From the NCBI GenBank assembly GCA_036345935.2, contig JADWOT020000001.1, positions 29,889,062 to 29,953,061 of the forward strand: a DNA stretch of 64,000 bases, written 5' to 3'. Origin of the DNA: Taenia hydatigena. Lineage: Eukaryota; Platyhelminthes; Cestoda; Cyclophyllidea; Taeniidae. Every line of letters begins with the position of its first letter. Within the stretch, counting starts at the first letter, position 1. A program made the position numbers and the translations under genes. Shown one piece after another: positions 1 through 11,639 of this stretch. The notes beneath the pieces were generated by a model. It saw nothing but the letters and a program-made list of their open reading frames with translations, was not told the origin of the DNA and did not search any database.

Positions 1-216
1 AATGATTATTACGGAGGTTCTTGTGAGTTACCTTCCTCTCCCTCCTCTTTATGCAGGGATTTCCATCAAAGGTCTGATGAACTTGGCATACTAGCGCTTC
101 ACTGCCATCATAAAGTTGTGGTGAGTGTGTTAGAAACACCCACGTGAAGGAGACGATTGTCAGCCATAGGAGGCATCAGAGATCCATGTGGTGTAGTGCT
201 ACTTTTGTTATTTCAG

Positions 217-353
217 TAGTGCACGTGTGGGCTCCTAACGTCCGCCTACTGGAGGACACGAGAAAGCCCTGCAAAAACTGCCGCGTGAGAAGGTGCCTGC
301 TTGCCGCTAAAGTGTGTTTATGCTTATTCGTATGTAGGCGAAACGAGCGGTAG
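217..353 (+). other. Weak zinc-finger-like coding remnant
   Basis: A good acceptor (pyrimidine stretch ending in TTTCAG at 211-216) is followed by an open frame to a stop at 351. At 270-296 the frame encodes CKNCRVRRC. The spacing C-x2-C-R-x3-C recalls the end of the second zinc finger of nuclear-receptor DNA-binding domains. The first cysteine pair of that finger and the rest of the domain are absent. A GTGAGT donor lies at about 23-28. A chance match is the leading alternative. Confidence 0.12.
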
Positions 354-539
354 AAGTGTGTGACAACAATGTGGAAGGTGCGATCAACGTGGCCTAATGG
401 AGTGCAGACGTATTGATGGCTTGGGTACAGCAGATGTAACAAAGCAATGCTTAATCTGTCAGTGCAACAAGCTTAACAAAAAGTACAAAGGAGGCAGTAT
501 TAAGTCTTGTTGATAGTTGCTATGAATTATTTTCCTTTG

Positions 540-1035
540 TTGGCCACATAGGAGAGTGCACTGTTGTGAGTTATTGCTCCTGTCTTCCCCTTACTTAGTA
601 TGATCGGTTAACAAGATAGTTGGGTAGCTAAAACGGTTGGAGCACAAGTGAGTAACGAGTGCTTTACAGAAGTGAAGGTGAGGAGCTCAGATGAATGCTC
701 AGATGGTAGCTGTGAGCATAGGTTTTATTTGAAAGAATTGAGTATCTATGTGTAAAAATGAATTGGTAGAGACTTGTTAGGGTACCAAAAGATGGGGGAG
801 CGAGTGAGCAGATATAGAAGGGGAGTAAGAGCTAGGCTTTTTAAAGATGGGAAATGTTGAGGGCAAAATTGCTACTTTTGATGAGCTGCAATACTTGCAG
901 CACCTTCTAAGTATCCTTCTACGTTTCCGTTTTTACATAAAGTTGGGACTCAACGTATGTCATGTAAAGCGCATCGAGGTGAGCAAGGGAATTGGCGATC
1001 TTGTTGTGGCAAAGCTGACTCCCGAAATCCATAGG
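540..1035 (+). repeat. Diverged dispersed repeat, copy related to 62340-62705
   Basis: The stretch from the GTTGTGAGTT block near 565 to about 1035 aligns by eye with 62340-62705 in the same orientation, with many substitutions and indels. The block around 960-1020 (CATGTAAAGCGCATCGAGG) corresponds to 62640-62690. Part of the same sequence also appears inverted at 21000-21200. No coding frame is supported. Confidence 0.5.
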
Positions 1036-1059
1036 GGACAATGGGAATCAGTTGAATAA

Positions 1060-2430
1060 GTGAAAGGAGGAGGTAGCAAGTGCATGTGGATGTAGCCCCT
1101 CTAATACCTTAGCAAGGATCACATCAGCATTTCAGGATCTGTCGGTTGTTGCAGGTGGTGCGTAGTTAGGAGGGAAATGAAGAGGACACGAGCAATCCGC
1201 CCGACTCCCAACATTACAACTTCAAGTGGTTGTGGTTTGACACCGAGGGCAGTTTCGTGAGTTGTGGTGGAACTCTGCCACTCAAGTAAATGGAGCCACA
1301 CAATCTAGCGTGTGTAGGCGCATCCGAAGGGCTACACTGACGTCAAAGACCTACAAAACCATGTGCACAGAGTTTGCCCTGATAGTGGCCTTGGCGAGAC
1401 ACAACTGGCAATGTCACTCCACCGGAAATGAGATCCACTGCCATGAGAGGAGCGAACCCACTTTCGCCTACAAAGGTATCGCACCCAGGCGGTGACTGGC
1501 TAGTGGATTGTTGGAAGCCACACAATCAAGCCCAACTACTGGATCGTAATGGACGCCAGCGACCATTTAATGTGATGGTCTACCTATGCACCGCAGAGAA
1601 CGTAGGTAGTGTGGAATAGCTGCCAACTGCCTACAGCACCAAGGGATGAGCCCCATCAGAGCTGTTGGTCAGGTGGATGGTTCGATTGCTCAGTCACTTA
1701 ACAACTTACGCAACAGCGAGGACCGGATGGTTACAAGGAACAAAGACAGAATGAGAAAAGTCGGGCAGAAGGTGCATTACTAAGGTGAATGGGAAAATGA
1801 GGGAGCAGACGAGAAGACGTCGTGTCGGTTTGCATGCAGTAGTAGAAACTGGAGAAGGAGGTCGAGCAGGGTGTGTCGTCTCGCGTTCGTAAGCTTGGAA
1901 GTGTAGAGCTGCTAAGTCGCCGAGGTGAATTAACATAAAATTTGTGGGCTCAACATGATTAGCTGCTCAACGGCTACAAAACTCATTGTTTTAGCCTTCA
2001 TGTCATGCCAGCTATCACACGGAGGTAGAGGGCGTAGCAACACCTCACTGAATGAAACAACTGTTGATGTGATTGATGTACAAATCAGATAGTAATGACG
2101 AAGTTAGCAACTGTGCCACTACGTCCACGCACACCAGGATGTGCAGACATAGCAACCGAGAAATGCCAACTCAAAATGTAGCAGAGCGATTTGTTAAAAT
2201 GTGTATCTTCCGTAAAGGTAATGGACACATGATCAAGGTTAGCATGATGAGTGTCAAATTCTGTTGGGGCGTCGTAGATCTTCTTCCCCTTTATTCACAT
2301 ACTTTCTTTGGGGACATCGAAGGGAGTTGTCAGTGTAACAACATCCACGCACAATATATTGTAATTCGCTTATCACATGAGTTTAAATGAGGTGCTTCGC
2401 ACTTCCCAATCTGAGCAATACAATTGGCCT
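1060..2430. other. No gene recognised; short repeat match inside
   Basis: I see no convincing exon. Short frames of 60-105 codons overlap on both strands without recognisable motifs. About 80 bp at 1655-1735 (from GAGCTGTTGGTCAGG onward) resembles 20850-20940, and its first part resembles 6375-6420. It therefore belongs to the window's repeat pool. Confidence 0.4.
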
Positions 2431-2440
2431 TATCGCTTAG

Positions 2441-2730
2441 GCCTACCTTCGAAGAATGGTTGCATTCCTCGAGTCCGCTGTCAACTGTAAGTGTGCCTAT
2501 TTCGCTAATAAATCTGTTGCCTTGTAGATGTGACAAGGAGGGAAGGCGGAGCAGGGAAGCGCCACGGGCGCTCAGTTGTAGTTGAGGCGAGACCCTGTGG
2601 ACGCCACCAACGAAAGCTGCCATCGGCCTCAGTGGATCGGGAGACAACCAACTTCGCGGTGTCACCGCAACCCGACGATGAGGTCGCTCTTATTTTCTGC
2701 GCGCGGCGTAGTTTAACAATTACAGTTTAG
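2441..2730 (+). CDS. Candidate two-exon gene end, unidentified product
   Basis: Exon 2441-2486 follows an acceptor (CTTATCGCTTAG) and ends at a GTAAGT donor. A 41-bp intron at 2487-2527 carries a GCTAATA branch-like motif and a TTGCCTTGTAG acceptor. Exon 2528-2730 ends with TAG. The intron falls in phase 1, and the frame is open across the junction. With the first ATG at 2456 the product is 77 residues, starting MVAFLESAVNYVTRREGG, basic in the middle and with an acidic DDE near the C-terminus. An upstream exon is possible because the frame is open back to the acceptor. I recognise no domain. The main support is the compact intron with consensus at both ends. I saw no second copy of this stretch in the window. 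Confidence 0.38.
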
Positions 2731-2734
2731 TCAC

Positions 2735-3534
2735 TCATTACTGCTTCTTCTACTGTATTCCTTTTAATTCATTCAGCATTTAAGTGCGCATTTAATCACT
2801 TTCTGCAGTTGCAATAATAAATGCACCCACTCCATCCATCTTGCATGTAAATAGGTCATAAGCCTGTCAGGAATAATTTAAAGTCTTAACAGTATTTATT
2901 TACCATTTTGGTGTGATAATGCGTACAATGGACAGGACAGAAATGATTTTCTTGGAAAGGAGGATTGGATTGGATTGCCATAATGGCAATTCAACTGACC
3001 TCTTCACAACTGGCATTCCACGTCAACTCTATTTAAAAGAACTAGCCAAATACCTCTAAAAGGCTACTTTCTCGTGTAGCAGCTTTGTCATTCTAGCAGA
3101 CACAGTTTGCTTGAACATCTCTATCTAGCTCTGCCATCACACTTCAACGACCTCTTCTCACATGTCAGTACACTCAATTACATCACCAACGATGAAGAGC
3201 GCCACCGAGGAATTTATGGCCAGGAGAGAAACCGCAAACGTTGGAGGTCAGGATCGAACGGGAATCGAATTGAGAGACTCCAATATTGGATAGCGAACAC
3301 CTGCCTGCGTGCACTCTCCTTACCCATCTCAGGGAAGTGAAGTCGAGAAGGAATAGATGAATGCAAATCTACCACACACTTTGAACACGCACCTCACACC
3401 TGTTTGCTTGAGTAGAAAAGTTGTGCAGACATGGCCTGTTTCGTGACTGAGCCAAGTGTGAACGATAGAAGGAGGCTAGTCCTTTCTGTGCAATTTCTAG
3501 GTGCAAAGTCAGCAGCAGTGTATTGACATATCTG
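2735..3534. other. No gene recognised
   Basis: This is AT-moderate sequence with a short GGATT iteration near 2965. A stretch near 3155-3200 resembles other window copies around 45650 and 57455. Open frames are short and featureless. Confidence 0.35.
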
Positions 3535-5085
3535 TCGTGGCGCCCTGTTATGTCAGCATATTCCCTATATATATGCGTGGTTAAGTGTTCATCAATGCTA
3601 AACGAGAAGCGTTCAGCGAACAAGCTTTTCGCTACGAAAGCGTTGTCATCTTCCTGCAAGGGAGAAGTAAACTTTAAATCAGCTTTGCACTCATTACTCT
3701 GTCCCTCTCATCGCTTCACCAACAATGAGGATTGCTCGCCACTTGCTCTCACTCTACTCGTTCCTAGAAAACGAAAGTCAATAAGGAAGTGAGTAGTGAG
3801 GAACTTACGACACACTGAAGTGAAATGATTAGAGAACAAAATTAGATGAAGGACCACAATCTTGCTACTCCTGTCATGAGTAGTGTACAGCTACCTGTCC
3901 ATGCGGGCCAACAAGCGAGTTCATTTTGATAAGCTGGGTGAATGAAAGGCAGACAGAGAATAGCATTGCAACATTGTTATGCCAGCGAAATGCCAAAATT
4001 GCCAAACGGCTAGCTTATTAATCGTGGAAGTGGGAGACGATATGGCTTTATTGCAGAGAAATCGTCCATTAGCGACAACCCTAACAAACCTGCGGAGAGG
4101 TAGTGTTCGCCTATGTCAACTTCAAGCATCTCTCTATGGGATCCTATGCCCACAAAATGCGTTTCGTTCAACCAAGATGACTATTTGATCCAACAAATGT
4201 GTGCTGAAAAAGAGCCAGTGCAAAGAAGCGGCTTCAGCACCATCAACGTTAGTGGATTATGCTGTGGTCAATCTGGCCGTACAAGTTGACAGGCCGGCGT
4301 ATGTGCCTGCATCTTCAACTGATTAAAGCGGCACCTATTACAGGGACAAAGCAATACAGCGATGACACTGGTCCCTCTTTAATCACACTTAACCGTCATT
4401 ACGCCTCCTCGTTCATCACTTTACCAATGGTGCAGAAAGTCGCCTACATGCACACACTCCATCGCACTTATGCGGATGTGTTGGCATACCGCTGCTGAAT
4501 TTGTAGCGAGGAATTTCACACGGTAACAACTCGTTCTACCTGGAAGCTATTTCTTTGCCACTATTGCGTCCGCAAGATGATGTTCCAGCCATAACGTAGT
4601 AGTGATTGCACAACCTGCTTACTTGGGGATTCGCTTAAGTAAAGATGCAGATCTGTGGCCATCGACGATTTATGCAATGGTCAACCCGACCAACAACTGA
4701 TTGCTCTTGACCTTCGAGTGGTTGTTAGTAGACTTGTAATTCGTTGAAATCGCAGACGCCTTTTAACGTCACGACTCTCCAAATTTTATTGATACCATCG
4801 CCATCTTCCTCCTGGTGGGTGTCTCTCCAAGACGAATGCAGATGGCATCTGTGCTCCACCTTACAACAGTGAAGACGCTAATAAGCCGTTTATACCTCCT
4901 CGTACGCCACTAAAGGGCCTTTAAAGTTTACTGTGACTTGAGCCGCATGACGGTGCCATCAATAAACCTGACAGGGTGTGAAGCGACTGCATTCGGTTTC
5001 TTAGTTCACATCTGTCAATAATCCTGTATTCCGTTCACGTATCTGATTTATCAGTGTCCCATCAGGTGGTTTGCACATTTGAGAA
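3535..5085 (+). repeat. 1.55-kb dispersed repeat, copy 1
   Basis: It aligns along most of its length with 37672-39190 in the same orientation, at roughly 80-85% identity by eye. Shared landmarks include GAAGGACCACAATCT (3850 and 37987), CCGTACAAGTTGACAGGCCGG (about 4277 and 38387) and GAATTTCACAC (about 4511 and 38619). Parts of it also match 62880-63000, 10155-10260, 57170-57220 and 59150-59220. It runs directly into the next repeat at about 5090. No intact gene is seen in it. Confidence 0.7.
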
Positions 5086-5089
5086 ACGT

Positions 5090-6250
5090 AAAAGTATCTT
5101 TGAAATAGTCAAGTCTAATGATCCTTGAATCATCAGTTACACGACAATGAATTGCTCGTTGTACAGCTGAACGCAAGACCGAAACCATGTGCCATGGCCA
5201 ATTGATGCCATGACTAGGCATATGGTCAGTAAGATATCACACATTCTTAAGGCATGCGTTCATACCAGGTCACCTTAGATGGCTTAAATGCATCATGGGA
5301 AGCTTCCTGCAGTCCCGTTGGCGTCTCGTAGTTGCCCAAAGCTGTCAAGTAAGGAAAAATGGTGCATTCTTTCGTGCGCGTTATTCCATTATCACATGGA
5401 AACTTCTTCCGACAGCCACTATATTTGGTTGTCATTCTACGCAATAGCCGTGGCCTCGTGGACACATTCCAGTCTAATTAAAGAACTGAAACCCTCTGAT
5501 TTAGCGTTATTACGAACGAATAGAGTGTTGGTCAATCGGTTGACGTGTGGTCAGCACCTAAATTTGCAAGTAAGTCCCGATGTGTAAATATATGACGATA
5601 ATTTCTGCTGCATAAAAGAAATGCGGATGCACTGACAACTCTCATTTAGTGACACGGTAACCACCGAGTACGACCAAGTTGAGGCATAATGATAACGCAC
5701 CCTGCTGAAGCCACTTTCAAACGGTTTTCACCACATTGGTGTAGATGCAATCTCAATGCCGAGTGGGACTGCTCCTTTGTACACCATTTCCAGCCGCAAT
5801 GGCGGAAGTTTACCAGCAGATCTGTAGAAGTGTGTACAAGGGATTTTGCATTTACTTCTTCTTTCTTGGATTTCAATTCCTTACTCTACTCTTTGCAAGG
5901 GAATGGAAGTTGTTTTACGCCACTTGAAGGATTCTTTGCCAATATGGATTTAGTTCAGTTCCTTAACAAGAAGCACGCCTTCTGAACACCCATCGTCTGA
6001 TTAAGAGAACGATTTGACGGAACAAATCTGCAGACATGAAGAAACTGCCAGACATTCATTATCATATGACAACCAAACTGGCAGATTCATTCGGCAGTGG
6101 GAAGCATGTCTTTGCTTATCTGCCCCCTATTAACAGCAACAACCTTAGCAACAGCGACAATGGAGACCAGAAGGCGACTTCTCACAATGATCGTTCCTCT
6201 AAAGGCTTCAATCACCATAGCTACCATCTTCAGTTAGCTGGATCGTAGTT
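5090..6250 (+). repeat. Dispersed repeat F1, copy 1
   Basis: This copy is related to 21000-21935 (same strand) and 61262-62510 (opposite strand), and from 5256 onward to copy B at 46025-47040. Landmarks are the CGCAAGACCGGAAC-like block at about 5172, the GGATTTTGCGTTTATCTTC-like block at about 5840, and ATGGATTTAGTTC near 5943. Small frames such as 5689-5985 exist, but the copies differ by indels, so no protein is supported. Confidence 0.65.
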
Positions 6251-7189
6251 CACAGTGCTATCAAGTGAGTTTCGCAATCACTGGCTAGTCCATCAACAGG
6301 CTAACGGGCCTAATCGGTCTTAATTGTGTCTGTACACTTTCCTAGCATTATGCTAGCTTTCTTATCATGACAAGGCATGAGCCTTGTTGGAGCTGTTGGT
6401 CGGTTGGATGGGCAGTTGTTTCGTTGGTGCCATAGCAAGTGGGAAATCCTAGTCCACTTCTTGATTACCCAGCTCGACAAGCCTGCTTATTCGGCCGACA
6501 TATGGATTAATAGGAGCATGATAAATTTACTCGACAGTTAAAATGCGTAGACGGCGAATCGCCGTTAAAACATTGTGCTAAGTAGCTGACTCACCTGCAG
6601 CCAATTATTTGCATTGCTGATCTGCAAGTTAACAAAGGGGCCACGAATGGTGCAACGATAACTAAATGCAACAAAATTAAAAAAATTTCAGATGATATTA
6701 ATGAAGTGCACACGAAGGCTGCCAATATTGACTATCTGAAGACTATGTTTGGACCTTATTGAAGACGAGAGTGAGACAAATATGTGACTGCGTGTAGCAA
6801 CTAGGCAAGAAGCTGCACTTTAGCAGCCCTTGATGTCTCGCTGTCTTCTAAGATTAAATTGTGATAACACGTAATCAAGATAGAAGAATCAAGTCTTATG
6901 TGCCAAATTCATTATTTTGCATAGAACCTCTATTTGGTATGCCATCATGTACTTGATTTGCTGCATTCTGTCTATGTTCACTACTGTTATCTGGAGCTCA
7001 AGCCTTGCCTTGCCTAGTTCGCCCATCATACCTCACATCGTCTTCCTGACCGCTCACTGCCACGCACGAAAATCAGACCTTTTTCTTAGCTCCTACGAGC
7101 AATGAGCCAGCCACATAACTATCCTCACATTTCAGCGATGTGATGGCATTTTCGAAAAGAAAATTGCTTAGTGCAGATTTTTCTCTCCC

Positions 7190-8370
7190 GCACGAGCTTC
7201 GTATACTTGCATACCTGCAGTTCTCTCACGTGGTGACTGCGGTGCTTCGGGTTATATCTAATGCGTGACGCACATCCCATTTGGGTGTTTGCCTAAAGTC
7301 AGTCTCTTGACCTATGTGACCTATGTCCATAAAAATGGCATTGAAATGCAAATAAAACCGTCTGAATCTTTTTGCTCGGCTAGTGCAAATAAAGCCTGCT
7401 CTCATTCTACCCATTCTAAGAGAATAAAAGTCTAGTCTATCATACATTTGTAGGATTTGTTAGTTTGTCTTATGCCTCCATGCCCGCAACCAAAAATCTC
7501 TGACCGCAAAAGAGCATTTATCCCTCATTTTCTACCATAGCATTCTTCCTAAGTGCAAGTAGTGTGAGAGTAGACAGCCTCTCGTCTAACATGAAGGACT
7601 ACTTCGTCAAGCACATATAGTGCAATTGTGCCGGTGTGCCGAAATGGCTTCCGAGTTGGCAACGTTAGTGAATGCTTCGGTGGCGAAATGCCAACTCAGT
7701 ATTAAAAGCAGGGAGGGAAAGCCTTGACAAATCTTCTGCTTTTCCTTTACCTCCCTTCCCCTGCACTATGTTACGATGCCACGATTCAACAAGAGGTTTT
7801 TGCTTCATCAAGTCCTAATTCTTATCACCTACTTGAGCGGAATCAGGTAAAAGCTTATGGCAGAAACATTGGTGGTATGCAAGGTCCTCATTGAGTAAGA
7901 AGTGGCGAATGGTGGCAGTACCTGCAGCCACAGTCACGAACTACTGGTCCACTGGTCAACAAGGCAGCTGCAGTATCAACTGATGGCAAGTACAAATATC
8001 TGTAGCAATATGTCCTCACGTCGAGGTATGCGACATTGACACAAAATGCAGATTGGCACATCAAATGTGTCACGCTTGCTGTTGGAGGCAAGATATGGGT
8101 CAGGTCGAGGGTCGTTCGCTAATCTAAGTAGGAGAAGTAATAGCACCAACATTCAAGGCATTCGTGAAGTCGGATAGCGACGAAAATTCCAGCACTACTA
8201 AGCCCTGACCACATTTTGTCCAACTATGAGGACTATTAACTCAACCACATAAAGAGGATTTGTTCCCTTCATAGCACCGATTACCAGGATTCAAATGCGG
8301 CAGCGTCCAGACACTGCAGACTAGATCGAGAAACTAAGGATTGATGGCTGAGGAGACAACGATACAAATG
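7190..8370 (+). repeat. Dispersed repeat F2, copy in unit A
   Basis: It matches 47985-49170 (unit B) and, inverted and much more diverged, 57400-58640. Landmarks are TCTCACGTGGTGAC (7215), AAAAATGGCATTGAAA (about 7331), GGACTACTTCGTCAAGCACAT (about 7594) and CAGTCACGAACTACTG (about 7931). Partial copies occur at 35540-35660, 36130-36430 and 55370-55640. No coding frame persists across copies. Confidence 0.7.
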
Positions 8371-9319
8371 GAGGAGAAAAATCGCATCATACGTTGTTTA
8401 CTGGAGTGGCAAGAGTAGCCATACCGCAGAACATCTTTCTGGGCGTGTGTGTGTCGGACATCGAAAAGAATGAGATGATTTGACTGTCAATCGGAAGAGG
8501 TCGGCCATTATGTCAGCATGTCGCCTCCTCCTTCCACCTTCATACACAGGCATACTGCCCATCAATACCCAAGAGACAGAGGCGCTTGGCAATCAGGCTT
8601 AAGTAACCACAGGCTGCAAATTAAGTGATGTTTTTCCCCGACAATGTTCCATTATTGCCAAACCTCTTAGCATTCGTCCAGTCAACTACTTATCCTCTCA
8701 TGCAGGCGGATTCAACTCGCGAATCAGTGGTATTACTTGATGTGTTTCCCAGACCTGTGCCAACCCTTGCAAACTCTAACACTATTGTAACAAATATAAA
8801 TGTAATGGTGCTTATGAGATTTTGGGGTTTGTGAATTAAAGAGGAAAAAAGAAACGGAGAAACAAAAAACCTGTTTGCTGTTTACAGCATCTCGCACGTG
8901 AGTGAAGAGCGCTAAGAGTCTACTGTGGACAGTCTCCGACGGCAGTGACAGCAAAGAGCAGTTCTCGTCTGTGGTTCCAAAATATCCACCGGCGCAATTC
9001 CTAGCTTACTTGATGACAAAATCAGTAGCTTGAGAGTAATTTGGGTGCTGTTTGGGTTGAATAGGATGCGATCTGGGCGGATGACAAGCCCGTTGACAGG
9101 TTAAACAGTAAGTAGTAATGCCTCCACTTAAGTGTTGAGTGTAAATGTCAATTGGCGCACTAGGTCCAGCGTGCTTGTTAGCCGGTGACCTAGCTGTTAG
9201 GCAGCTTGTAGGTTAAGAAAATTAACTGCGACGGAGGTTAGGGTTAGAGGCATTGTTCTCAACAACAGTCAACCACTAATCACAGACTTGAAAAAAGGAG
9301 TATTTCTCGCAGCTAGCGT

Positions 9320-9875
9320 ATTCGTTGAATGCTTCTCGTCTAGCATTGAAAACTACTTAGCCCAGCACATTTATAACGAATGCGCCGACGTGACGAAGTG
9401 GCTGTGGTGGTGGCTGATCTGACCCGTTCTGTTCAGCAACGAAGCAATGACACCGTCGAGCCTTCTTATAACGTCCTTCATCCTCATCAAGCTACCCCGT
9501 CACTCATGCAACTAGCAATGGGGAATACCACCTACCTGTATTTGAGCCACTCGTTCTGGAGAAGCAAAGGCTAAGTAGGAGGAAATGGACGCCGAATTTA
9601 TTGCAGCATGTCAGGAAATCGACCACTGAAAGCTTCTACCAACCAAACAAACTCAAGGCGTTTTAAGAAACATCAATTCCCTCTTTCCTAACTAGACACA
9701 GCCTTCTAGCTGGGCTGAAGTCCGCCGACAGCACGAGGTGTAGAAATGTCTGACGGAAATTTGCATTCTGCATGCCTATCCACCACAGAATTTGGATTAG
9801 GCTGAATGGACGCGCTCAACTTTTTGTGGTGGTCGATTCTCGCCCAGAGTGAATTTGAGCATCTGCACGCAGAGA
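9320..9875 (+). repeat. Left long terminal inverted repeat, unit A
   Basis: This arm pairs, inverted, with 12690-13244 over about 550 bp at roughly 70-75% identity by eye. Landmarks in both arms are AGCATTGA-AACTACTTAG (outer; partner present only in unit B), CTCATCAAGCTACC, AATTTATTGCAGCATGTC, AACAAACTCAAGGCG and CACCACAGAATTT. The innermost 65 bp recur inverted at 10045-10115. This is the structure of a fold-back or long-TIR mobile element, but I see no transposase. Confidence 0.7.
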
Positions 9876-10199
9876 ATGTTGGGAAAGGTGACCAAGCAGA
9901 AGGAACAGATCGCCACCGTCATTATACCAACTGAATTGGTGGCCGGAGAAATAGCATTTCGTACTGGCTCCTGCGCCGCCCGAGTCGGGAGACAGGCCTA
10001 TTCAAATAAATTTTTATTACATAACATTTCTCAGCGTTCAATACCTCCTGCTCAAATACTCTTTGGGCGAGAACCGACCACCACAAAAGTTGAACATGGT
10101 TAATCAGCTAGTCCAATATTCTAAGGTGGATGGAGGTTGCTGTGCTGCTCCACTAATGGTGCTGTGATCAGTCTGGTCGTAGATATCAGCAGCGTGTCG

Positions 10200-10490
10200 C
10201 AGCAGCACTAATCACAGAAACAGCGGTGGTAGAGCAATAGCACTGGTCCTCCTCCAAAGGCGCTTAATCCTCTTCGGACTAAAGGAGGAGGTGTGTGTAT
10301 CCTTCAATTTACCCAACACCCCTCAAGTTACCCTCGAACAGTCGCGTCCTTGTATTCTCAGCCAGTTCTACTGAAGACTACAGTGGGAAGTGGAATCTAA
10401 TGTCAAGCATCCAAAAAATCCATCTTAATATCTCGGCAAGTGAGAGGGGAGTGAATGTTACTAGCACATCCGAACAATGACGTGGAGCAG
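10200..10490 (+). pseudogene. Open-frame relic shared by three copies
   Basis: The frame ending at the TGA at 10478-10480 is matched in unit B (about 51010-51293) and at 63208-63428. The encoded segment contains SNSRVLVFSASSTED and SERGVNVTSTSEQ in all three. At the codon after STED this copy has TAC, whereas the other two have the stop TAA. After TSTSEQ this copy and unit B have TGA, whereas the 63-kb copy has TGG and stays open for another 120 codons. Each copy is therefore broken at a different place. The product is unknown. Confidence 0.4.
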
Positions 10491-10573
10491 ATTCGATGCC
10501 TGGCCAATCGCCGTAGCTTAGCTCGCCATTGATATCATTTCTGTGACCTAATACAAGGACCAAAGCAATCAAA

Positions 10574-10762
10574 GTGTCAGAGCTCTTTGAAGGTAGAAGT
10601 GGTCAAGTAAATTGTTGGACGGTCTCTACGATACATCACACAAGTCAAAGTGGAGTCCAGCTCATTGCAGCATTAGGATTCAAAGTACCGGCAGGTCAGT
10701 GTAGATCACCCTGTTGTGTGGATAAAACGCGGTCTCAAGGTGATCAGCGTTGCCCATCTTGA
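10574..10762 (+). CDS. Short conserved open frame in the 8-kb unit
   Basis: The 62-codon frame begins at GTG with no in-frame ATG near, and is kept in unit B at 51387-51575. It encodes a cysteine-containing segment with SQSGVQLIAALGFKVPAG in the middle. The two copies differ at only a few residues. The frame could be a relic exon inside the repeat. I recognise no family, and conservation may simply reflect the low divergence of this part of the duplication. Confidence 0.2.
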   Translation: MSELFEGRSGQVNCWTVSTIHHTSQSGVQLIAALGFKVPAGQCRSPCCVDKTRSQGDQRCPS

Positions 10763-10812
10763 TGTGAAGACATCAAGATTAGTCATTCGTACTTCAAAGC
10801 AGGTGTCACCAC

Positions 10813-11067
10813 ATGCCTCGACGACAATTCGATGCTAAGAGGTTAAGTAAACTTGAGAGGAGACAAATGCTGCGCATATTGGTAATTCCAGTTGACTACA
10901 TGTACCACTTAGTGTTTCTTCCTCCTACTTATTCGATTGATCTCGACCACCACCTCCTACAGGTGACTATCGCGTCCCTCACACCTACTCATCTACTCAC
11001 TTTCAAAGCACCATTGCTAATTTCAATCCCTTCTACACGACGCTTCTCAAAATGGTTACAAAAATGA
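10813..11067 (+). pseudogene. 84-codon frame, relic in repeats
   Basis: The ATG-started frame (MPRRQFDAKRLSKLERRQM at the N-terminus) is also open in unit B (51626-51874). A third, inverted, diverged copy lies at 33200-33480 and a fragment at 42410-42470. The third copy keeps the C-terminal part (KAPLLI, FSKW) but not the N-terminal frame. Most differences between A and B change amino acids, which argues against constraint. The product is unknown. Confidence 0.3.
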
Positions 11068-11277
11068 GCACTTGATGTGTCCAAAACTTTATTTGAATCA
11101 TACAACTATGCCAGAGTGAAGGAGAATAGGAGGTAAGGAGCACGAGTAACCAAGCAGCAGAAAATGAAACAAAATCAGTGTCTAAGTTATTCCAAATTAG
11201 TGGTAAAAAAACCTATTGTCACCATGTCACCATGTAGATCGCATTGCGGCATCAATTCACTAGTGCATAGACCAGAT

Positions 11278-11570
11278 GCGTGCAGAAGAAGGCTGCGCAG
11301 ACTAATTCATCCACCAACAGAGTAACCGCCAAGTCATCGAAGCAATCAACCGAGTGTGCTGAGCGCAAACACATGCAATATGTGAGACTTTGTGGGCCAT
11401 CTGCTACCTCTGCTCATGCCAAGTGTGTGAAAGTCAAGGAGGAGAATCGAGAGCTGCATTCCTACACTTCAATAATTTTTAAAGTGATGCTGTCGATGCC
11501 ACTTGGGGCATTGTTAAAATACACAACATACAGGATCCTTGCAAACGAAGGCTTGAACTTCCTTTATTGA
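11278..11570 (+). pseudogene. 96-codon lysine-rich frame, relic or small exon
   Basis: The frame opens after the TAG at 11268, has GTG at 11278 and its first in-frame ATG at about 11371. It ends with TGA after NFLY. Unit B keeps the frame at 52091-52401 but lacks 12 bp near the end, which changes the C-terminus. It is rich in Lys and Ser, with KVKEENRELH as a short helical stretch. The A/B pair shows three substitutions, all amino-acid changing. This is coding-like composition with no recognised domain. Confidence 0.28.
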
Positions 11571-11639
11571 CGAGCAGTGGGGTGAAAAAGATTGTATTGT
11601 AGTTGCTCTCTTCTGTCTCTTATGTGCCTGGTGGATCCT

